Positions 35,218-44,232 of a stretch of DNA of 64,000 nt are shown in pieces. How positions within the stretch are numbered: position 1 is the stretch's first letter; every line of letters begins with the position of its first letter. The stretch lies in assembly GCA_017483645.1 (NCBI GenBank), contig JAFUWD010000025.1, positions 1 to 64,000 on the forward strand, in the 5' to 3' direction. Position numbers and translations under genes: made by a program. Under the pieces are notes generated by a model. It saw only the letters and a program-made list of their open reading frames with translations, ran no database searches and was not told where the DNA came from. This stretch comes from Muribaculaceae bacterium (GTDB lineage Bacteria > Bacteroidota > Bacteroidia > Bacteroidales > Muribaculaceae).

Positions 35218-35940
35218 TTAACTATTCCGTAACTGCCCGATGGCGTGGATTGTGGCACATGCCACCACGGCAGCCGTCTCGGTACGCAGCCGGCTTTCGC
35301 CCAGCGACACCGCAGCAAAACCCGCCTCGAAGCATCGCCGCACTTCCTCGGGACTGAAATCTCCCTCGGGGCCAATCAGCACCAGCACATCGCCCACGGG
35401 CGGGCACTGGCGCGCCAAGAGTTGTCGTTGCTCACGTGGCAGCTCGGAGTCACAGTAAGCGATAAACTTGTGTTCGGGCAGGGGTTGCTCCAGAAAACGC
35501 TGCAATGGGGTCATCTCATCTATTACAGGCAAGGTGGCCTTGAGCGACTGCTTCATGGCCGCCACAGCGATTTTGTTAAGACGCTCGACCTTGAGCTCGG
35601 TGCGCTCGCTGTTGTGGCAGCGCAGGGGCACAATGCGGTCAACGCCCATTTCCACGCACTTTTCCACCATCCATTCCATGCGGTCGAGCATCTTGGTGGG
35701 AGCCACGGCAAGCACGATCTGCCGCCCCCAGTGCAGGGGTTGCTTAACAGCCTGCTGCACATCGACGGCACACCGCTTGGGGTGTGCCATCGTTATGCGG
35801 CAAATGTAGAGTGTGCCACGACCGTCGACCACCTCAATGGTGTCGCCCTCGGCCAGGCGCAACACGCGCACGGCGTGCCGCGACTCATCCTCGGTGAGGG
35901 TGAGCGATCCGGCTATGTCGGGACAGTAAAAGCGGTGCAT
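35218..35940 (-). CDS. rsmE: 16S rRNA (uracil(1498)-N(3))-methyltransferase
   Basis: SPOUT-class methyltransferase that makes m3U1498 in 16S rRNA, 240 residues. The N-terminal PUA-like part has HAVRVLRLAEGDTIEVVDGRG. The trefoil-knot SAM site is visible as VLVLIGPEGDFSPEEV and VSLGESRLRTETAAV, both characteristic of RsmE. It lies between kdsA and the MFS gene with gaps of 17 and 21 bp. Confidence 0.95.
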   Translation of the reverse strand: MHRFYCPDIAGSLTLTEDESRHAVRVLRLAEGDTIEVVDGRGTLYICRITMAHPKRCAVDVQQAVKQPLHWGRQIVLAVAPTKMLDRMEWMVEKCVEMGVDRIVPLRCHNSERTELKVERLNKIAVAAMKQSLKATLPVIDEMTPLQRFLEQPLPEHKFIAYCDSELPREQRQLLARQCPPVGDVLVLIGPEGDFSPEEVRRCFEAGFAAVSLGESRLRTETAAVVACATIHAIGQLRNS

Positions 35941-35961
35941 CGACAGACGAGGTTTAAAATA

Positions 35962-37239
35962 TTATTTCTCGATAGGTTTCTGTGCCTCTGGAGCCTTGAA
36001 AATGAGCATGAATGCCACAGCCACCACCAGTGCATAGGCGGCAAAGATGTACCACGACGTGCTCCAGCCTTGAATGATGGCGGCGGGCTCGGTCTGCGAG
36101 TTCACAAAATGGGTGACGACAGCCTGGGCGCTCAGCGTGCCGATGGTGGCGCCGATGCCGTTGGTCATAATCATGAACAAGCCCTGCGCGCTGCTGCGAA
36201 TCGACTCATCGGTCTGCTGGTCGACGTAGAGGGCACCCGAGATGTTGAAGAAGTCGAAAGCCACGCCGTAGACAATGCACGAGAGCACAAACAAAATCAC
36301 ACCGGGCATACCGGGATTACCCATTCCGAAAAAGCCGAAACGGAACACCCATGCAAACATGGCGATGAGCATCACGTTTTTGATGCCGAAACGCTTCATG
36401 CAGAAGGGAATGAGCAAGATACACAGCGTTTCACTGATTTGTGAGAGTGAAATCAGGGCGTTGGCGTGCTGAGCGGCAAAGGTGTCGGCATATTGCTCCA
36501 GACCGCCAAACGCCGTCAGGAACGGGTTGGCAAAGCCATTGGTGATTTGCAGCGACACACCCAGCAGCATCGAAAAGATGAAGAAAGTGGCCATACGGGG
36601 ATTCTTGAACAGCGTGAAAGCACGCAGCCCGAAGATGTCGATCCACGACTGGCTCTTCTGCTCCTTCGACACCGGGCAGTTGGGAAGGGTAAGCGCATAG
36701 GCGGCAAGCACCAGGCTAAGGCCACCCGACACAAAGAATTGCCCGAAAGTATGCTGCAGGCCGGTGAAGTCAACGGTGAGCATGGAGCAGATGAAACCGA
36801 TGGTGCCAAACACGCGGATGGGCGGGAAGTCTTTCACCGTATCCATGCCGGCTTTGGTCAGAGCATTGAATGCCACCGAGTTGGCCAAGCCAATGGTGGG
36901 CATGAAGAAGGCCACACTGATGGTGTAGAGGGTGAACAGCGGAGCAAACTGCACGCCATCACCAGCCGTCATGGCATAATAGCCTGCGGCAGCCATAAAC
37001 ACACCTGCTATGGTGTGAGCGAGGCTCAGCACTTTTTGAGCGGGAATCCAGCGGTCGGCAACGATACCCAGCAGTGCAGGCATGAACAACGACACGATGC
37101 CCTGCACAGCATAGAACCAGCCAATGTTGTCGGCAAGTCCATGAGTGGCCAGATAGCCGCCCATCGAGGTCAGATACGCTCCCCAGACGGCAAACTCCAG
37201 GAAGTTCATCACAATCAGTCTCAACTTCAAGTTCTTCAT
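35962..37239 (-). CDS. MFS transporter, nucleoside:H+ symporter family
   Basis: Twelve-span major facilitator protein of 425 residues resembling NupG/XapB. The N-terminus LRLIVMNFLEFAVWGAYLTSMGGYLA and ALLGIVADRWIPAQKVLSLAH are typical of nucleoside:proton symporters, as is the C-terminal FFNISGALYVDQQTDESIRSSAQGLF. It probably imports nucleosides for salvage. A TAACTTTG box occurs at 37274-37281 (minus strand) with no matching -33. Confidence 0.88.
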   Translation of the reverse strand: MKNLKLRLIVMNFLEFAVWGAYLTSMGGYLATHGLADNIGWFYAVQGIVSLFMPALLGIVADRWIPAQKVLSLAHTIAGVFMAAAGYYAMTAGDGVQFAPLFTLYTISVAFFMPTIGLANSVAFNALTKAGMDTVKDFPPIRVFGTIGFICSMLTVDFTGLQHTFGQFFVSGGLSLVLAAYALTLPNCPVSKEQKSQSWIDIFGLRAFTLFKNPRMATFFIFSMLLGVSLQITNGFANPFLTAFGGLEQYADTFAAQHANALISLSQISETLCILLIPFCMKRFGIKNVMLIAMFAWVFRFGFFGMGNPGMPGVILFVLSCIVYGVAFDFFNISGALYVDQQTDESIRSSAQGLFMIMTNGIGATIGTLSAQAVVTHFVNSQTEPAAIIQGWSTSWYIFAAYALVVAVAFMLIFKAPEAQKPIEK

Positions 37240-37296
37240 AATTATTCTTTGTTTAGTTTTGGTATTTAATGTGCAAAGTTACGAATTTCCTGCCGA

Positions 37297-37884
37297 TTAT
37301 TCGGCACTTTTGGAAGGATTGGTTTTCGACTCAATGATTTTTTGAATCTCGGCGGCACGCTCATATTGCTCACGCTCCACATAACGCTCCAGACGGCGCT
37401 GCAACCGGTCCACCGGCAAGTCCTCCAAAGCCAACGTACGCGGCTTGCCGCCATCGGCCGTCTCGTCGGCATCATAGCGGTAACTGGTACGGTCCAGCAC
37501 CTCGGCCGTGGTAAAAATGGGCGCTCCCGTGCGCAACGCCAGAGCCACGGCATCGCTGGTGCGGGCATCCAGGTCGGTCTCAATGCCGTCCTGGCGCAGA
37601 TGGAGCGTGCTTGAGAAGATGCCATCGGCAAAATGGTCAATCAGCACCGACTCCAATTCAATCCCGAACGCATGAAACACGCTGGTAAGCAGGTCGTGGG
37701 TCAGGGGGCGCGGGGGCACCACGTTCTCAAGCCTCACGGCAATGGACTGCGCCTCGGCCACCCCCACCACAATGGGGATGCGCCGCGACGATTCGGGTTC
37801 CTCAAGCAGCAAGGCATAGGCACCGGCAGCCACCTGACTACGGCTAATTCCCACCACATCGAGTTTGATTTTATCGTTATCCAT
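37297..37884 (-). CDS. Bifunctional nuclease family protein with UVR domain
   Basis: Cytosolic protein of 195 residues. Residues 1-135 are the BFN/DUF151 domain: LLLEEPESSRRIPIVVGVAEAQSIA, RPLTHDLLTSVFHAFGIEL and DARTSDAVALALRTGAPI. Residues about 155-185 form a UVR motif (LQRRLERYVEREQYERAAEIQ), as found in UvrB/UvrC-interacting proteins. The name comes from a plant homologue with DNase and RNase activity; in bacteria the activity is not well defined. It stands between mnmA and the MFS gene. Confidence 0.9.
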   Translation of the reverse strand: MDNDKIKLDVVGISRSQVAAGAYALLLEEPESSRRIPIVVGVAEAQSIAVRLENVVPPRPLTHDLLTSVFHAFGIELESVLIDHFADGIFSSTLHLRQDGIETDLDARTSDAVALALRTGAPIFTTAEVLDRTSYRYDADETADGGKPRTLALEDLPVDRLQRRLERYVEREQYERAAEIQKIIESKTNPSKSAE

Positions 37885-37913
37885 AAGTTTTAATCCGTTT
37901 GCAAGTTAATGAT

Positions 37914-38984
37914 TTATCCACCCACTATCACGCCACTTCCATAGCACAAATGCCCTGTGGCATCGTACACCACAGCAAACTGTCCGGGTGCAATGCCCTG
38001 CACGTCGGCACTGCTCTCAATCACCCATTCCCGATCCTGCACATGGATGAAGCGTGCCGGCAGCATGAGCGGGGTGTGCCGATTCTTGAACAGGATGTCC
38101 ACAGGACCGTCGTTGCCGGGCCATGGGTTGCCCGAGATGAAATGCATCTCGTCGAGCCGCAGCGTGCGCCCATATTGACGCTCGGTGTCATATCCGCGTG
38201 ACACATACACCACATTTTGCGGCACATTTTTCTTCACCACATACCACGGTCCTCCGCTCAATCCGAGACCGCGTCGCTGACCGATGGTGTGGAACCAGTA
38301 GCCCTGATGCTCACCCAGCTTGCGACCGGTCTCTATCTCAATAATCGAACCCGGGCGGGTACCCAAGTGACGACGGATAAAGTCGTTATAGTTGATCTGT
38401 CCTAAAAAACAGATGCCCTGGCTGTCGCGGCGGTAGGCATTGGGCATGTGCACGGCGGCAGCGATGCGTCGCACCTCTTCTTTGGGCAGGTCACCAATGG
38501 GAAACATCAGGTGGGCAAGCTGCTCGCGAGTGATTTGAGCCAAAAAGTCGGTCTGGTCCTTCACTGGGTCGACTGCGGTGGCCAGATATTTCACGCCATC
38601 AACCACTGCTGTGGTGGCATAGTGGCCGGTGGCCGTCATATCGAACTCATGGCCCCAGCGCTCCTCGAAATAACCAAACTTGATGATGCGGTTGCACATC
38701 ATGTCGGGGTTGGGAGTAAGACCGGCCTTGACGGTGCGCAACGCATACTCCATCACATGGTCCCAGTACTCCTGATGCAACGATACAACCTCAAAAGGCA
38801 GTCCGTATTTGCGTGCAATGAGCGTACACATCTCAATGTCCTCATCGGCCGCACAATCGCCCTCGTCAATGTCGAGCCCGATGCGGATGTAGAACAAATG
38901 CAGGTCAGTGTGCCCCTGCTCCATAAGCCGATGCACAGTCACTGCGCTATCCACGCCGCCCGATATGAGTACCGCAATGCTCAT
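37914..38984 (-). CDS. mnmA: tRNA-specific 2-thiouridylase MnmA
   Basis: ATP-dependent enzyme that thiolates U34 of Glu, Gln and Lys tRNAs, 356 residues. The PP-loop is LISGGVDSA at residues 6-14. The two catalytic cysteines are in NPDMMCNRIIKFG (first, nucleophile) and DSQGICFLGQINY (second). The C-terminal beta-barrel contains GLGLSGGPWYVVKKN. The start overlaps the DoxX gene stop as ATGA (4 bp), a sign of translational coupling. Confidence 0.95.
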   Translation of the reverse strand: MSIAVLISGGVDSAVTVHRLMEQGHTDLHLFYIRIGLDIDEGDCAADEDIEMCTLIARKYGLPFEVVSLHQEYWDHVMEYALRTVKAGLTPNPDMMCNRIIKFGYFEERWGHEFDMTATGHYATTAVVDGVKYLATAVDPVKDQTDFLAQITREQLAHLMFPIGDLPKEEVRRIAAAVHMPNAYRRDSQGICFLGQINYNDFIRRHLGTRPGSIIEIETGRKLGEHQGYWFHTIGQRRGLGLSGGPWYVVKKNVPQNVVYVSRGYDTERQYGRTLRLDEMHFISGNPWPGNDGPVDILFKNRHTPLMLPARFIHVQDREWVIESSADVQGIAPGQFAVVYDATGHLCYGSGVIVGG

Positions 38985-39472
38985 GCCTTCTCCAGTGTTT
39001 CGTTATCCTCCTTGTTTTCAATCAAATGGACGCCTATGATATAGTCGAGCGAGATTTTTCCGGGGCCGGCCAGCAGGATGAAGCAAAACACCCCTAAAAA
39101 CATCACAGGATATCCGGGCTGGAAACTGAACAACGTCACGGCACCACTCGTCGATGATGAAAGCAGCAATTCCTCGGCAATGCACATGATAATCATGGGC
39201 GGCAACACCGCCAATCGGGTGAGAAGGCCCAAGATGATGAATGTGGCGCAAAGCAGCTCCACCACCAGCAACATCGACATCGAGCCCTCGGGAGAAAGTC
39301 CCAAAAATCCCTGGAATGTGGGCACTATCTCATCAAAGTGCAGCATCTGGCGGATGCACAGTTGCAGAAACATCACTCCAGTGAACAGGCGCAGGAACAG
39401 GCGCGAAAGGTTGCTGTAGGTGTGACCGGCGCTGTAAAAGAACAATTTTTTCAGAAGATTATTTGCTCTCAT
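38981..39472 (-). CDS. DoxX family membrane protein
   Basis: Inner-membrane protein of 163 residues, start at 39472 (MRANNLLKKLFFYS). Four hydrophobic helices are spaced as in DoxX/DoxD: RLFLRLFTGVMFLQLCIRQ, MSMLLVVELLCATFIILGLL, LAVLPPMIIMCIAEELLL and FLGVFCFILLAGPGKISLD. The family is loosely tied to quinone or thiosulphate redox chemistry, but no function is assured. It overlaps mnmA by 4 bp and follows the DUF5106 gene by 22 bp. Confidence 0.85.
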   Translation of the reverse strand: MRANNLLKKLFFYSAGHTYSNLSRLFLRLFTGVMFLQLCIRQMLHFDEIVPTFQGFLGLSPEGSMSMLLVVELLCATFIILGLLTRLAVLPPMIIMCIAEELLLSSSTSGAVTLFSFQPGYPVMFLGVFCFILLAGPGKISLDYIIGVHLIENKEDNETLEKA

Positions 39473-39494
39473 GTTATATCCGTTTTTGACAGAA

Positions 39495-40376
39495 TCACTC
39501 AAATGCTTGCTTAATGACTTCGACTGTCACATTCTTGTTCAGAATCTTATGCTCTGCATCAATCACAAAGCACGATGGAATCAGACGCACATCAATTTCT
39601 TCGTCCAGACGCTCGTTATAGCCGTTCACCCAATTGCCGGGCAGCGACTGCGCCACATCGGTCCAGCGACCTTCGCACTTGTCGACCAAAATATTCACCA
39701 CAGTCAGGTTGCCGGCCTCAATCAGGGCGTTCACTTGCACGTCGGTGCTCAAGCGCAATCTGTCAATCGACGAATCAGAACCATTGTCGGTAAGAAACAC
39801 AACAGTCACCATTGCCGGCAGATCGCTCAGACGTTTTTTGTCGCCATTAGCGTCGGTAAACTCAAAATTAAGCACTGCGTTGGTCTGGGTGCGCTCGATG
39901 CGTTTCACTTGCTCACGATAATGCTCGCGAACATTCTTCTTCAGGCGTGACGCACCAGCCATAAAACGGGCCACTTCCAGATAGACCTCATCACTCCAGT
40001 ACTCGGCCTGCGGTCCATAAAGCGACCGCTCCACCACACGCCCCACCTTCTCAAGATTGGCCGTATTGGTCTGCGCCTTGAACATGAAATCGCGCATGGT
40101 ACTCATCACAATGTTTCGGTGTGCGTATTTAAAGAAATCCACAAAATCGCGGAACGCTCCCTCAAAAGCGGCTTCATCGGCTATGGGGCGGCTGATGTTG
40201 TAGTTGTCCCAAAAATGCGTGATAATGTAGTTGCACCGGCTCTCCAGCGTGGCGCAAGTGTCGGGAGCCTGAGGATAGGGAAACAACGTTGACGGCGCCG
40301 TTGTATCTTGCGCGCGCAGCGACGTTGCACTCATCCATATCAGGCTCACTATCAGTAAAATCCTATTTTTCAACAT
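39495..40376 (-). CDS. Exported DUF5106 / thioredoxin-like protein without CxxC
   Basis: Exported protein of 293 residues; the signal peptide is MLKNRILLIVSLIWMSATSL ending RAQ (start 40376). Residues about 45-150 match the DUF5106 helical domain (THFWDNYNISRPIADEAAF, FVDFFKYAHRNIVMSTMRDF). The C-terminal half has a thioredoxin-like layout (FEFTDANGDKKRLSDLPAMVTVVFL ... IPSCFVIDAEHKIL). Where the catalytic CxxC should sit, after the VVFL strand, the sequence is TDNGSDSS, so redox activity is unlikely. It heads the DUF5106-doxX-mnmA run. Confidence 0.8.
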   Translation of the reverse strand: MLKNRILLIVSLIWMSATSLRAQDTTAPSTLFPYPQAPDTCATLESRCNYIITHFWDNYNISRPIADEAAFEGAFRDFVDFFKYAHRNIVMSTMRDFMFKAQTNTANLEKVGRVVERSLYGPQAEYWSDEVYLEVARFMAGASRLKKNVREHYREQVKRIERTQTNAVLNFEFTDANGDKKRLSDLPAMVTVVFLTDNGSDSSIDRLRLSTDVQVNALIEAGNLTVVNILVDKCEGRWTDVAQSLPGNWVNGYNERLDEEIDVRLIPSCFVIDAEHKILNKNVTVEVIKQAFE

Positions 40377-40515
40377 GCTGTTTTTACACATTTGTCCATT
40401 TTAACTTGTAAAAATAGTGCAAAACCCCCGACTACACAAAGCCCGCACACGTTTTTTAAGCCTTTTTAAGAGAGAAAACAAGGCATTGCCGAATTTTAGC
40501 ATGACAAATGACAAC

Positions 40516-40552
40516 GAGCCGCGGCGTGAATCATCTTCACACGCCACGGCTC
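40516..40552 (-). terminator. Hairpin at the end of the murein-salvage operon
   Basis: GAGCCGCGGCGTG pairs with CACGCCACGGCTC (one mismatch) around an 11-nt loop, 42 bp behind the SGNH hydrolase stop. The downstream tract on the minus strand is only TTGTCATTTG, so the terminator may be inefficient. A second hairpin, GCCGGCA/TGCCGGC, lies at 40572-40591. Confidence 0.6.
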
Positions 40553-40593
40553 GATAGTCAGCTCTAACGTCGCCGGCAAGAACGTGCCGGCAG

Positions 40594-41250
40594 TTACTTG
40601 GCAAATGGCTTGATGGCGTCGCGCCACACGAGGTAGGCCTTGCCCATAAGGTGCAATCCGTCGTTGGTGTACTCGACACGCAGGCGTCCCTGCCCGTCGA
40701 CAAACAAGGGGTACAAATCTATCCATGTCACCCCTTGGCGACGAGCCACTTGTTCAAGGGCTCTATTGCCCTCCACCACCACATGTTCGCGGCCTCGCAG
40801 CAATTTCCACTCACGCACCTCGTTGTTAAACGGAAGCATCGACTGCAAGTAAATCTTGGTGCGCGGCGAGCGGGTCTTGATGAGCACAATGAGGCGCTCC
40901 ATGGCGCGGGCGATGCTATCGCCGCTCACATCATGCGAGATATCATTCACGCCACCCAGGATGAAGATTTTCTTGGGTTTTCCCCTCAAGATAGGCTCCA
41001 AGCGGTCAATATAGCCCTGCACAATGTCGCCCACAATGCCACGGTTCTTCACATGGCGGTTATTGAGCAACTCGTTCCATTCGGCGCCATCGGTGAGGCT
41101 GTTACCCAGCATCACGATGTCCTTCTTACCGATGGGCAGCTCGTCGAAGAGCGTTGCCCGCCGGCCATAGTACGGGTCGGTGTTGGCTTGCGCCCACCCT
41201 ATCAAAGCCATCACAACGGCGAGGGCTGAGAGTAAGAAACGTCGGTTCAT
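40594..41250 (-). CDS. Exported SGNH/GDSL hydrolase
   Basis: Esterase-type hydrolase of 218 residues. The start at 41250 opens the signal peptide MNRRFLLSALAVVMALIGWA. SGNH blocks are complete: block I GNSLTDG with the Ser nucleophile, the Gly in RGIVGDI, block III GGVNDISHD and block V NDGLHLMG with the Asp-x-x-His pair. Such enzymes remove acyl groups. As last gene of the murein-salvage operon (13 bp after murQ), it may O-deacetylate muramyl glycans before NamZ and MurQ act; that role is inference. Confidence 0.88.
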   Translation of the reverse strand: MNRRFLLSALAVVMALIGWAQANTDPYYGRRATLFDELPIGKKDIVMLGNSLTDGAEWNELLNNRHVKNRGIVGDIVQGYIDRLEPILRGKPKKIFILGGVNDISHDVSGDSIARAMERLIVLIKTRSPRTKIYLQSMLPFNNEVREWKLLRGREHVVVEGNRALEQVARRQGVTWIDLYPLFVDGQGRLRVEYTNDGLHLMGKAYLVWRDAIKPFAK

Positions 41251-41263
41251 GGCAAACATGGTT

Positions 41264-42082
41264 TTAGTGCTGGCTTCGATAGGCATCGATGGCACGCTTT
41301 ACCTGCCCGTGAAGCAGGAGCAGGCGCTTGGCCTCATCGTAGGGCAGCCCCAACTCATCAACGAGCATTCGGGTGCCGCGGTCCACGAGTTTCTGGTTAG
41401 TGAGCTGCATATTCACCATTTTGTTGCCCTTGACACGTCCCATCTGAATCATCACGCTGGTGGAAATCATGTTGCAGATGAGTTTTTGGCCTGTACCGCT
41501 CTTCATGCGCGAACTGCCTGTGACGTATTCAGGCCCCACAATCATCTCGATGGGGATTTCGGCCACCTCGCTCACCGGCGCATCGGGGTTGCTGGTGATG
41601 GCAGCGGTGAGGCAGCCATGCTCGCGGGCATCGCGCAACGCACCTATCACATAGGGCGTGGTGCCCGAAGCGGCGATGCCAATCACGGTGTCCTTTTCGT
41701 TTACGTCGTACTGCTGCAAGTCTTTCCACCCCTGGGCGGTGTCGTCCTCGGCGTTCTCCACAGCGTTGCGCAGGGCATAGTCACCACCGGCAATGATACC
41801 GATTATCCACCCCGGCTCCATGCCGAAAGTGGGTGGTATCTCGCTGGCATCGAGCACGCCAAGACGCCCGCTGGTGCCTGCCCCCATATAGAAGATGCGT
41901 CCACCGCGGCGCATGCGCTCCACAATGCCGGTCACCAATTTTTCTATCTGCGGGATGGCACGCTGCACGGCATCGGCCACCTTGTGGTCCTCCTGATTCA
42001 TCTCGGTGAGCAGTTCATGCACCGATTTTTTCTCCAAGTCATTATATAGCGAGGATTGCTCGCTGATTTTCACAAAAGCCAT
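41264..42082 (-). CDS. murQ: N-acetylmuramic acid 6-phosphate etherase
   Basis: Cleaves the lactyl ether of MurNAc-6-phosphate to GlcNAc-6-phosphate and D-lactate. 272 residues from the ATG at 42082 (MAFVKISEQSSLYNDLEKKS). The SIS-fold signatures are GGRIFYMGAGTSGRLGVLDASEIPPTFG, with its catalytic Glu, and TSSRMKSGTGQKLICNMIST. The length is slightly short of the E. coli enzyme (~298). It is directly behind the MurK-like kinase and MurT-like gene, the same order as murTKQ of Tannerella forsythia. Confidence 0.96.
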   Translation of the reverse strand: MAFVKISEQSSLYNDLEKKSVHELLTEMNQEDHKVADAVQRAIPQIEKLVTGIVERMRRGGRIFYMGAGTSGRLGVLDASEIPPTFGMEPGWIIGIIAGGDYALRNAVENAEDDTAQGWKDLQQYDVNEKDTVIGIAASGTTPYVIGALRDAREHGCLTAAITSNPDAPVSEVAEIPIEMIVGPEYVTGSSRMKSGTGQKLICNMISTSVMIQMGRVKGNKMVNMQLTNQKLVDRGTRMLVDELGLPYDEAKRLLLLHGQVKRAIDAYRSQH

Positions 42083-42142
42083 ATTTCTGTTGGTTAAAAG
42101 TGCATGGGAGCGGCTCACAGCCTCGCTCCTGCACTTGATGTG

Positions 42143-42985
42143 TTAATTTGCGTGATACTTGACCAGGCCCTCCATTGGGTTCTGGATAATGTTGCCGATG
42201 GTAATACCCCGGGCAGCAGCGGCCTCTTGAAGCACAGCCTTCTGATAGAGCGCTATCGAGCCCACAAAGTTACAGGGAAGATTTTTGTAGCCCTCATAGC
42301 TCTCAACATTGCGCACAAAGAATGCCGTGAAAGCACGGAACACCAGGTCGTGGATGGACGGTTCCTCGATGTTGCGCTGCAAGAAAGGCGCAAACTGGGC
42401 CAGATAGCGGTTGGCTGCCGGCTGGCGATAGACAGCGCTGATGATTTGAGTGCGGTCGGTGTTGTACTCTTTCAGAAATTTCTGGCACAGATGCTCGGGA
42501 AGCTGCTTTTTGAGCACATCACCCACCAGCAACTTGCCCAGTACAGCGCCGCTGCCTTCGTCGCCCAGGATGTAACCAAGCGGAGATACGTTGTCGACCA
42601 CGCGTTCACCGTCGTAGTAGCAAGAGTTACTGCCGGTGCCCAAAATGCAGGCGATACCCGGCTTGTGGCCGCACAATGCTCGGGCGGCAGCCAGCAGGTC
42701 ACTTTCCACCTCAATGCGTGTGGCGGTAGGCATATTGGCTTTCAGCGCATTCACCACGTTCCCCTTGATTTCATCGCTGATAATTCCCGCACCGTAATAG
42801 AAAATCTCGTCCACTTTGTAGGCCATGATGTGCGGCATCAACTCATCGTGGATGCGCGTAGTCATTTCCTCCTGGGTGAGCATGAGTGCGTTCATGCCGG
42901 TGGTGAAAATCTGAGCCACCTTCTCGTTTCCGTTGAGCAGACACCAATCAATCTTGGTCGATCCGCAGTCAGCAATTAGAATCAT
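42143..42985 (-). CDS. murK: BadF/BadG-type sugar kinase, probable MurNAc kinase (MurK)
   Basis: ASKHA-fold kinase of 280 residues of the BadF/BadG/N-acetylglucosamine kinase family. Phosphate-1 motif ADCGSTKIDW is at residues 5-14, the adenosine motif region reads CILGTGSNSCYYDG and GYILGDEGSGAVLG. Its position immediately before murQ and after a MurT-like gene matches T. forsythia MurK, which phosphorylates MurNAc (and GlcNAc) at C6. Specificity cannot be settled by eye. A diverged paralogue lies at 62199. Confidence 0.82.
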   Translation of the reverse strand: MILIADCGSTKIDWCLLNGNEKVAQIFTTGMNALMLTQEEMTTRIHDELMPHIMAYKVDEIFYYGAGIISDEIKGNVVNALKANMPTATRIEVESDLLAAARALCGHKPGIACILGTGSNSCYYDGERVVDNVSPLGYILGDEGSGAVLGKLLVGDVLKKQLPEHLCQKFLKEYNTDRTQIISAVYRQPAANRYLAQFAPFLQRNIEEPSIHDLVFRAFTAFFVRNVESYEGYKNLPCNFVGSIALYQKAVLQEAAAARGITIGNIIQNPMEGLVKYHAN

Positions 42986-43024
42986 AGTCTATTGTTTTTA
43001 TGTGATTATTGTTTATTCAACTGA

Positions 43025-44218
43025 TTATATTTTGATGTATATTTTCTTCTTGTATAAGAAATAGCCAGGCACCCAGCAAATGAGCACAAACAGCACCGCA
43101 TAGAGCGCCGAAGCGGCCTCGGGGCTGGTGGTCACGGCTTGGCAGCCGTCATAAATAAGGTTGTGAATGGTGATGGGGTTGCCCTCGCCATCCATTCCGA
43201 AGCGCACCGTGCCAAAGATGATGGCCAGGATAGAACCCAGCAAATAGCAGAACAGCGGGTTCACACCGAAAGACTGGAAGAAACGGCACCAGCGGTTATG
43301 TCCCTTCACGTCGATGGCATAGATGAGCATCGCCAAGATGCAAGAAGCCATGCCACAGGTAATGAGCACATAGGTCGATGTCCATGCCTTTTTGCAGCAC
43401 GGAATGCCATACTGCAGCAGCCAGCCCACCAGCAGCATCACACTGCCCCAAACGGCAATCTGGACGATGCGTTCGCGGTTGTCGCGGATGTCAATCAGGC
43501 ACTTGCCCACCATGAAGCCTATCAGCGCATGGGCAATGCACGGCAGGGTGCTCAAGATGCCCTCGGGGTCAAGCGCCAAGCGCTCTCCGAAAGCGTGCTC
43601 GTGATACATGTGGTCCTCGCCCAGCACTGCCATGTCGATGCGCGAAATGATGTTGTCGAGCGAGAAGTCATAGCCGTTGCCCACTCCCAAAATAATGGCG
43701 TAGGCCACCAGAATGAGACCGATAATCCACGGAATGAACTTGGCGCGGAACATCACGGCGATGAGCGAGCCAAAGAAATAGACCAACGCCAAGCGCTGGA
43801 AAACGCCCAAAATACGCAGATGCCCGAACATATCAGCCCAGAACGAAGACTCGGGGTTATAGAGGCCGCGCAGCCACATTCCGAACCACTGAATCACCCA
43901 GCCCACAAGGAACAGCACCACTGTGCGGCGCACTATCTTGAGCATGAGCGAACCACTCATCGAGAAATTGAATTTACGCAGGGAGAAATACATCGACACG
44001 CCCATCACAAACATGAAGAACGGGAACACCAAGTCGGTGGGAGTCAGCCCAATCCATTCGGCATGGCCCAGCGGTGTATAGAGATGGCTCCACGTGCCCG
44101 GGTTATTCACCAGCAGCATTCCCGCAATGGTGATACCACGCAAAATATCAACGGCAAGCAGCCGCTTGGAGTTATTCGTTTTGGTTACAGCTTTGACTTT
44201 CGCTTTTTCTTTTGCCAT
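43025..44218 (-). CDS. DUF5009 / HGSNAT-like membrane protein, probable MurNAc transporter (MurT)
   Basis: Polytopic inner-membrane protein of 397 residues with 10-11 spans. The family signature is RLLAVDILRGITIAGMLLVN near residue 18 and EWIGLTPTDLVFPFFMFVMG, shared with human heparan-alpha-glucosaminide acetyltransferase and bacterial NagX. As I recall, the T. forsythia gene murT, required for MurNAc uptake, is of this type and stands before murK and murQ, as here. It could import free MurNAc or transfer acetyl groups across the membrane; both fit murein salvage. Confidence 0.78.
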   Translation of the reverse strand: MAKEKAKVKAVTKTNNSKRLLAVDILRGITIAGMLLVNNPGTWSHLYTPLGHAEWIGLTPTDLVFPFFMFVMGVSMYFSLRKFNFSMSGSLMLKIVRRTVVLFLVGWVIQWFGMWLRGLYNPESSFWADMFGHLRILGVFQRLALVYFFGSLIAVMFRAKFIPWIIGLILVAYAIILGVGNGYDFSLDNIISRIDMAVLGEDHMYHEHAFGERLALDPEGILSTLPCIAHALIGFMVGKCLIDIRDNRERIVQIAVWGSVMLLVGWLLQYGIPCCKKAWTSTYVLITCGMASCILAMLIYAIDVKGHNRWCRFFQSFGVNPLFCYLLGSILAIIFGTVRFGMDGEGNPITIHNLIYDGCQAVTTSPEAASALYAVLFVLICWVPGYFLYKKKIYIKI

Positions 44219-44232
44219 AATGATTATTATTG

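Noticed and set aside
35245..36444. A 399-codon plus-strand frame spanning rsmE and the MFS gene
   Set aside because: It crosses two well-recognised minus-strand genes and their spacer. The predicted protein is rich in His and Gly without any domain.
40572..40591. GCCGGCA/TGCCGGC hairpin taken as the main terminator of the salvage operon
   Set aside because: It is a 7-bp stem with no T tract and almost abuts the stop codon. The 13-bp hairpin at 40516-40552 is the better, though imperfect, candidate.
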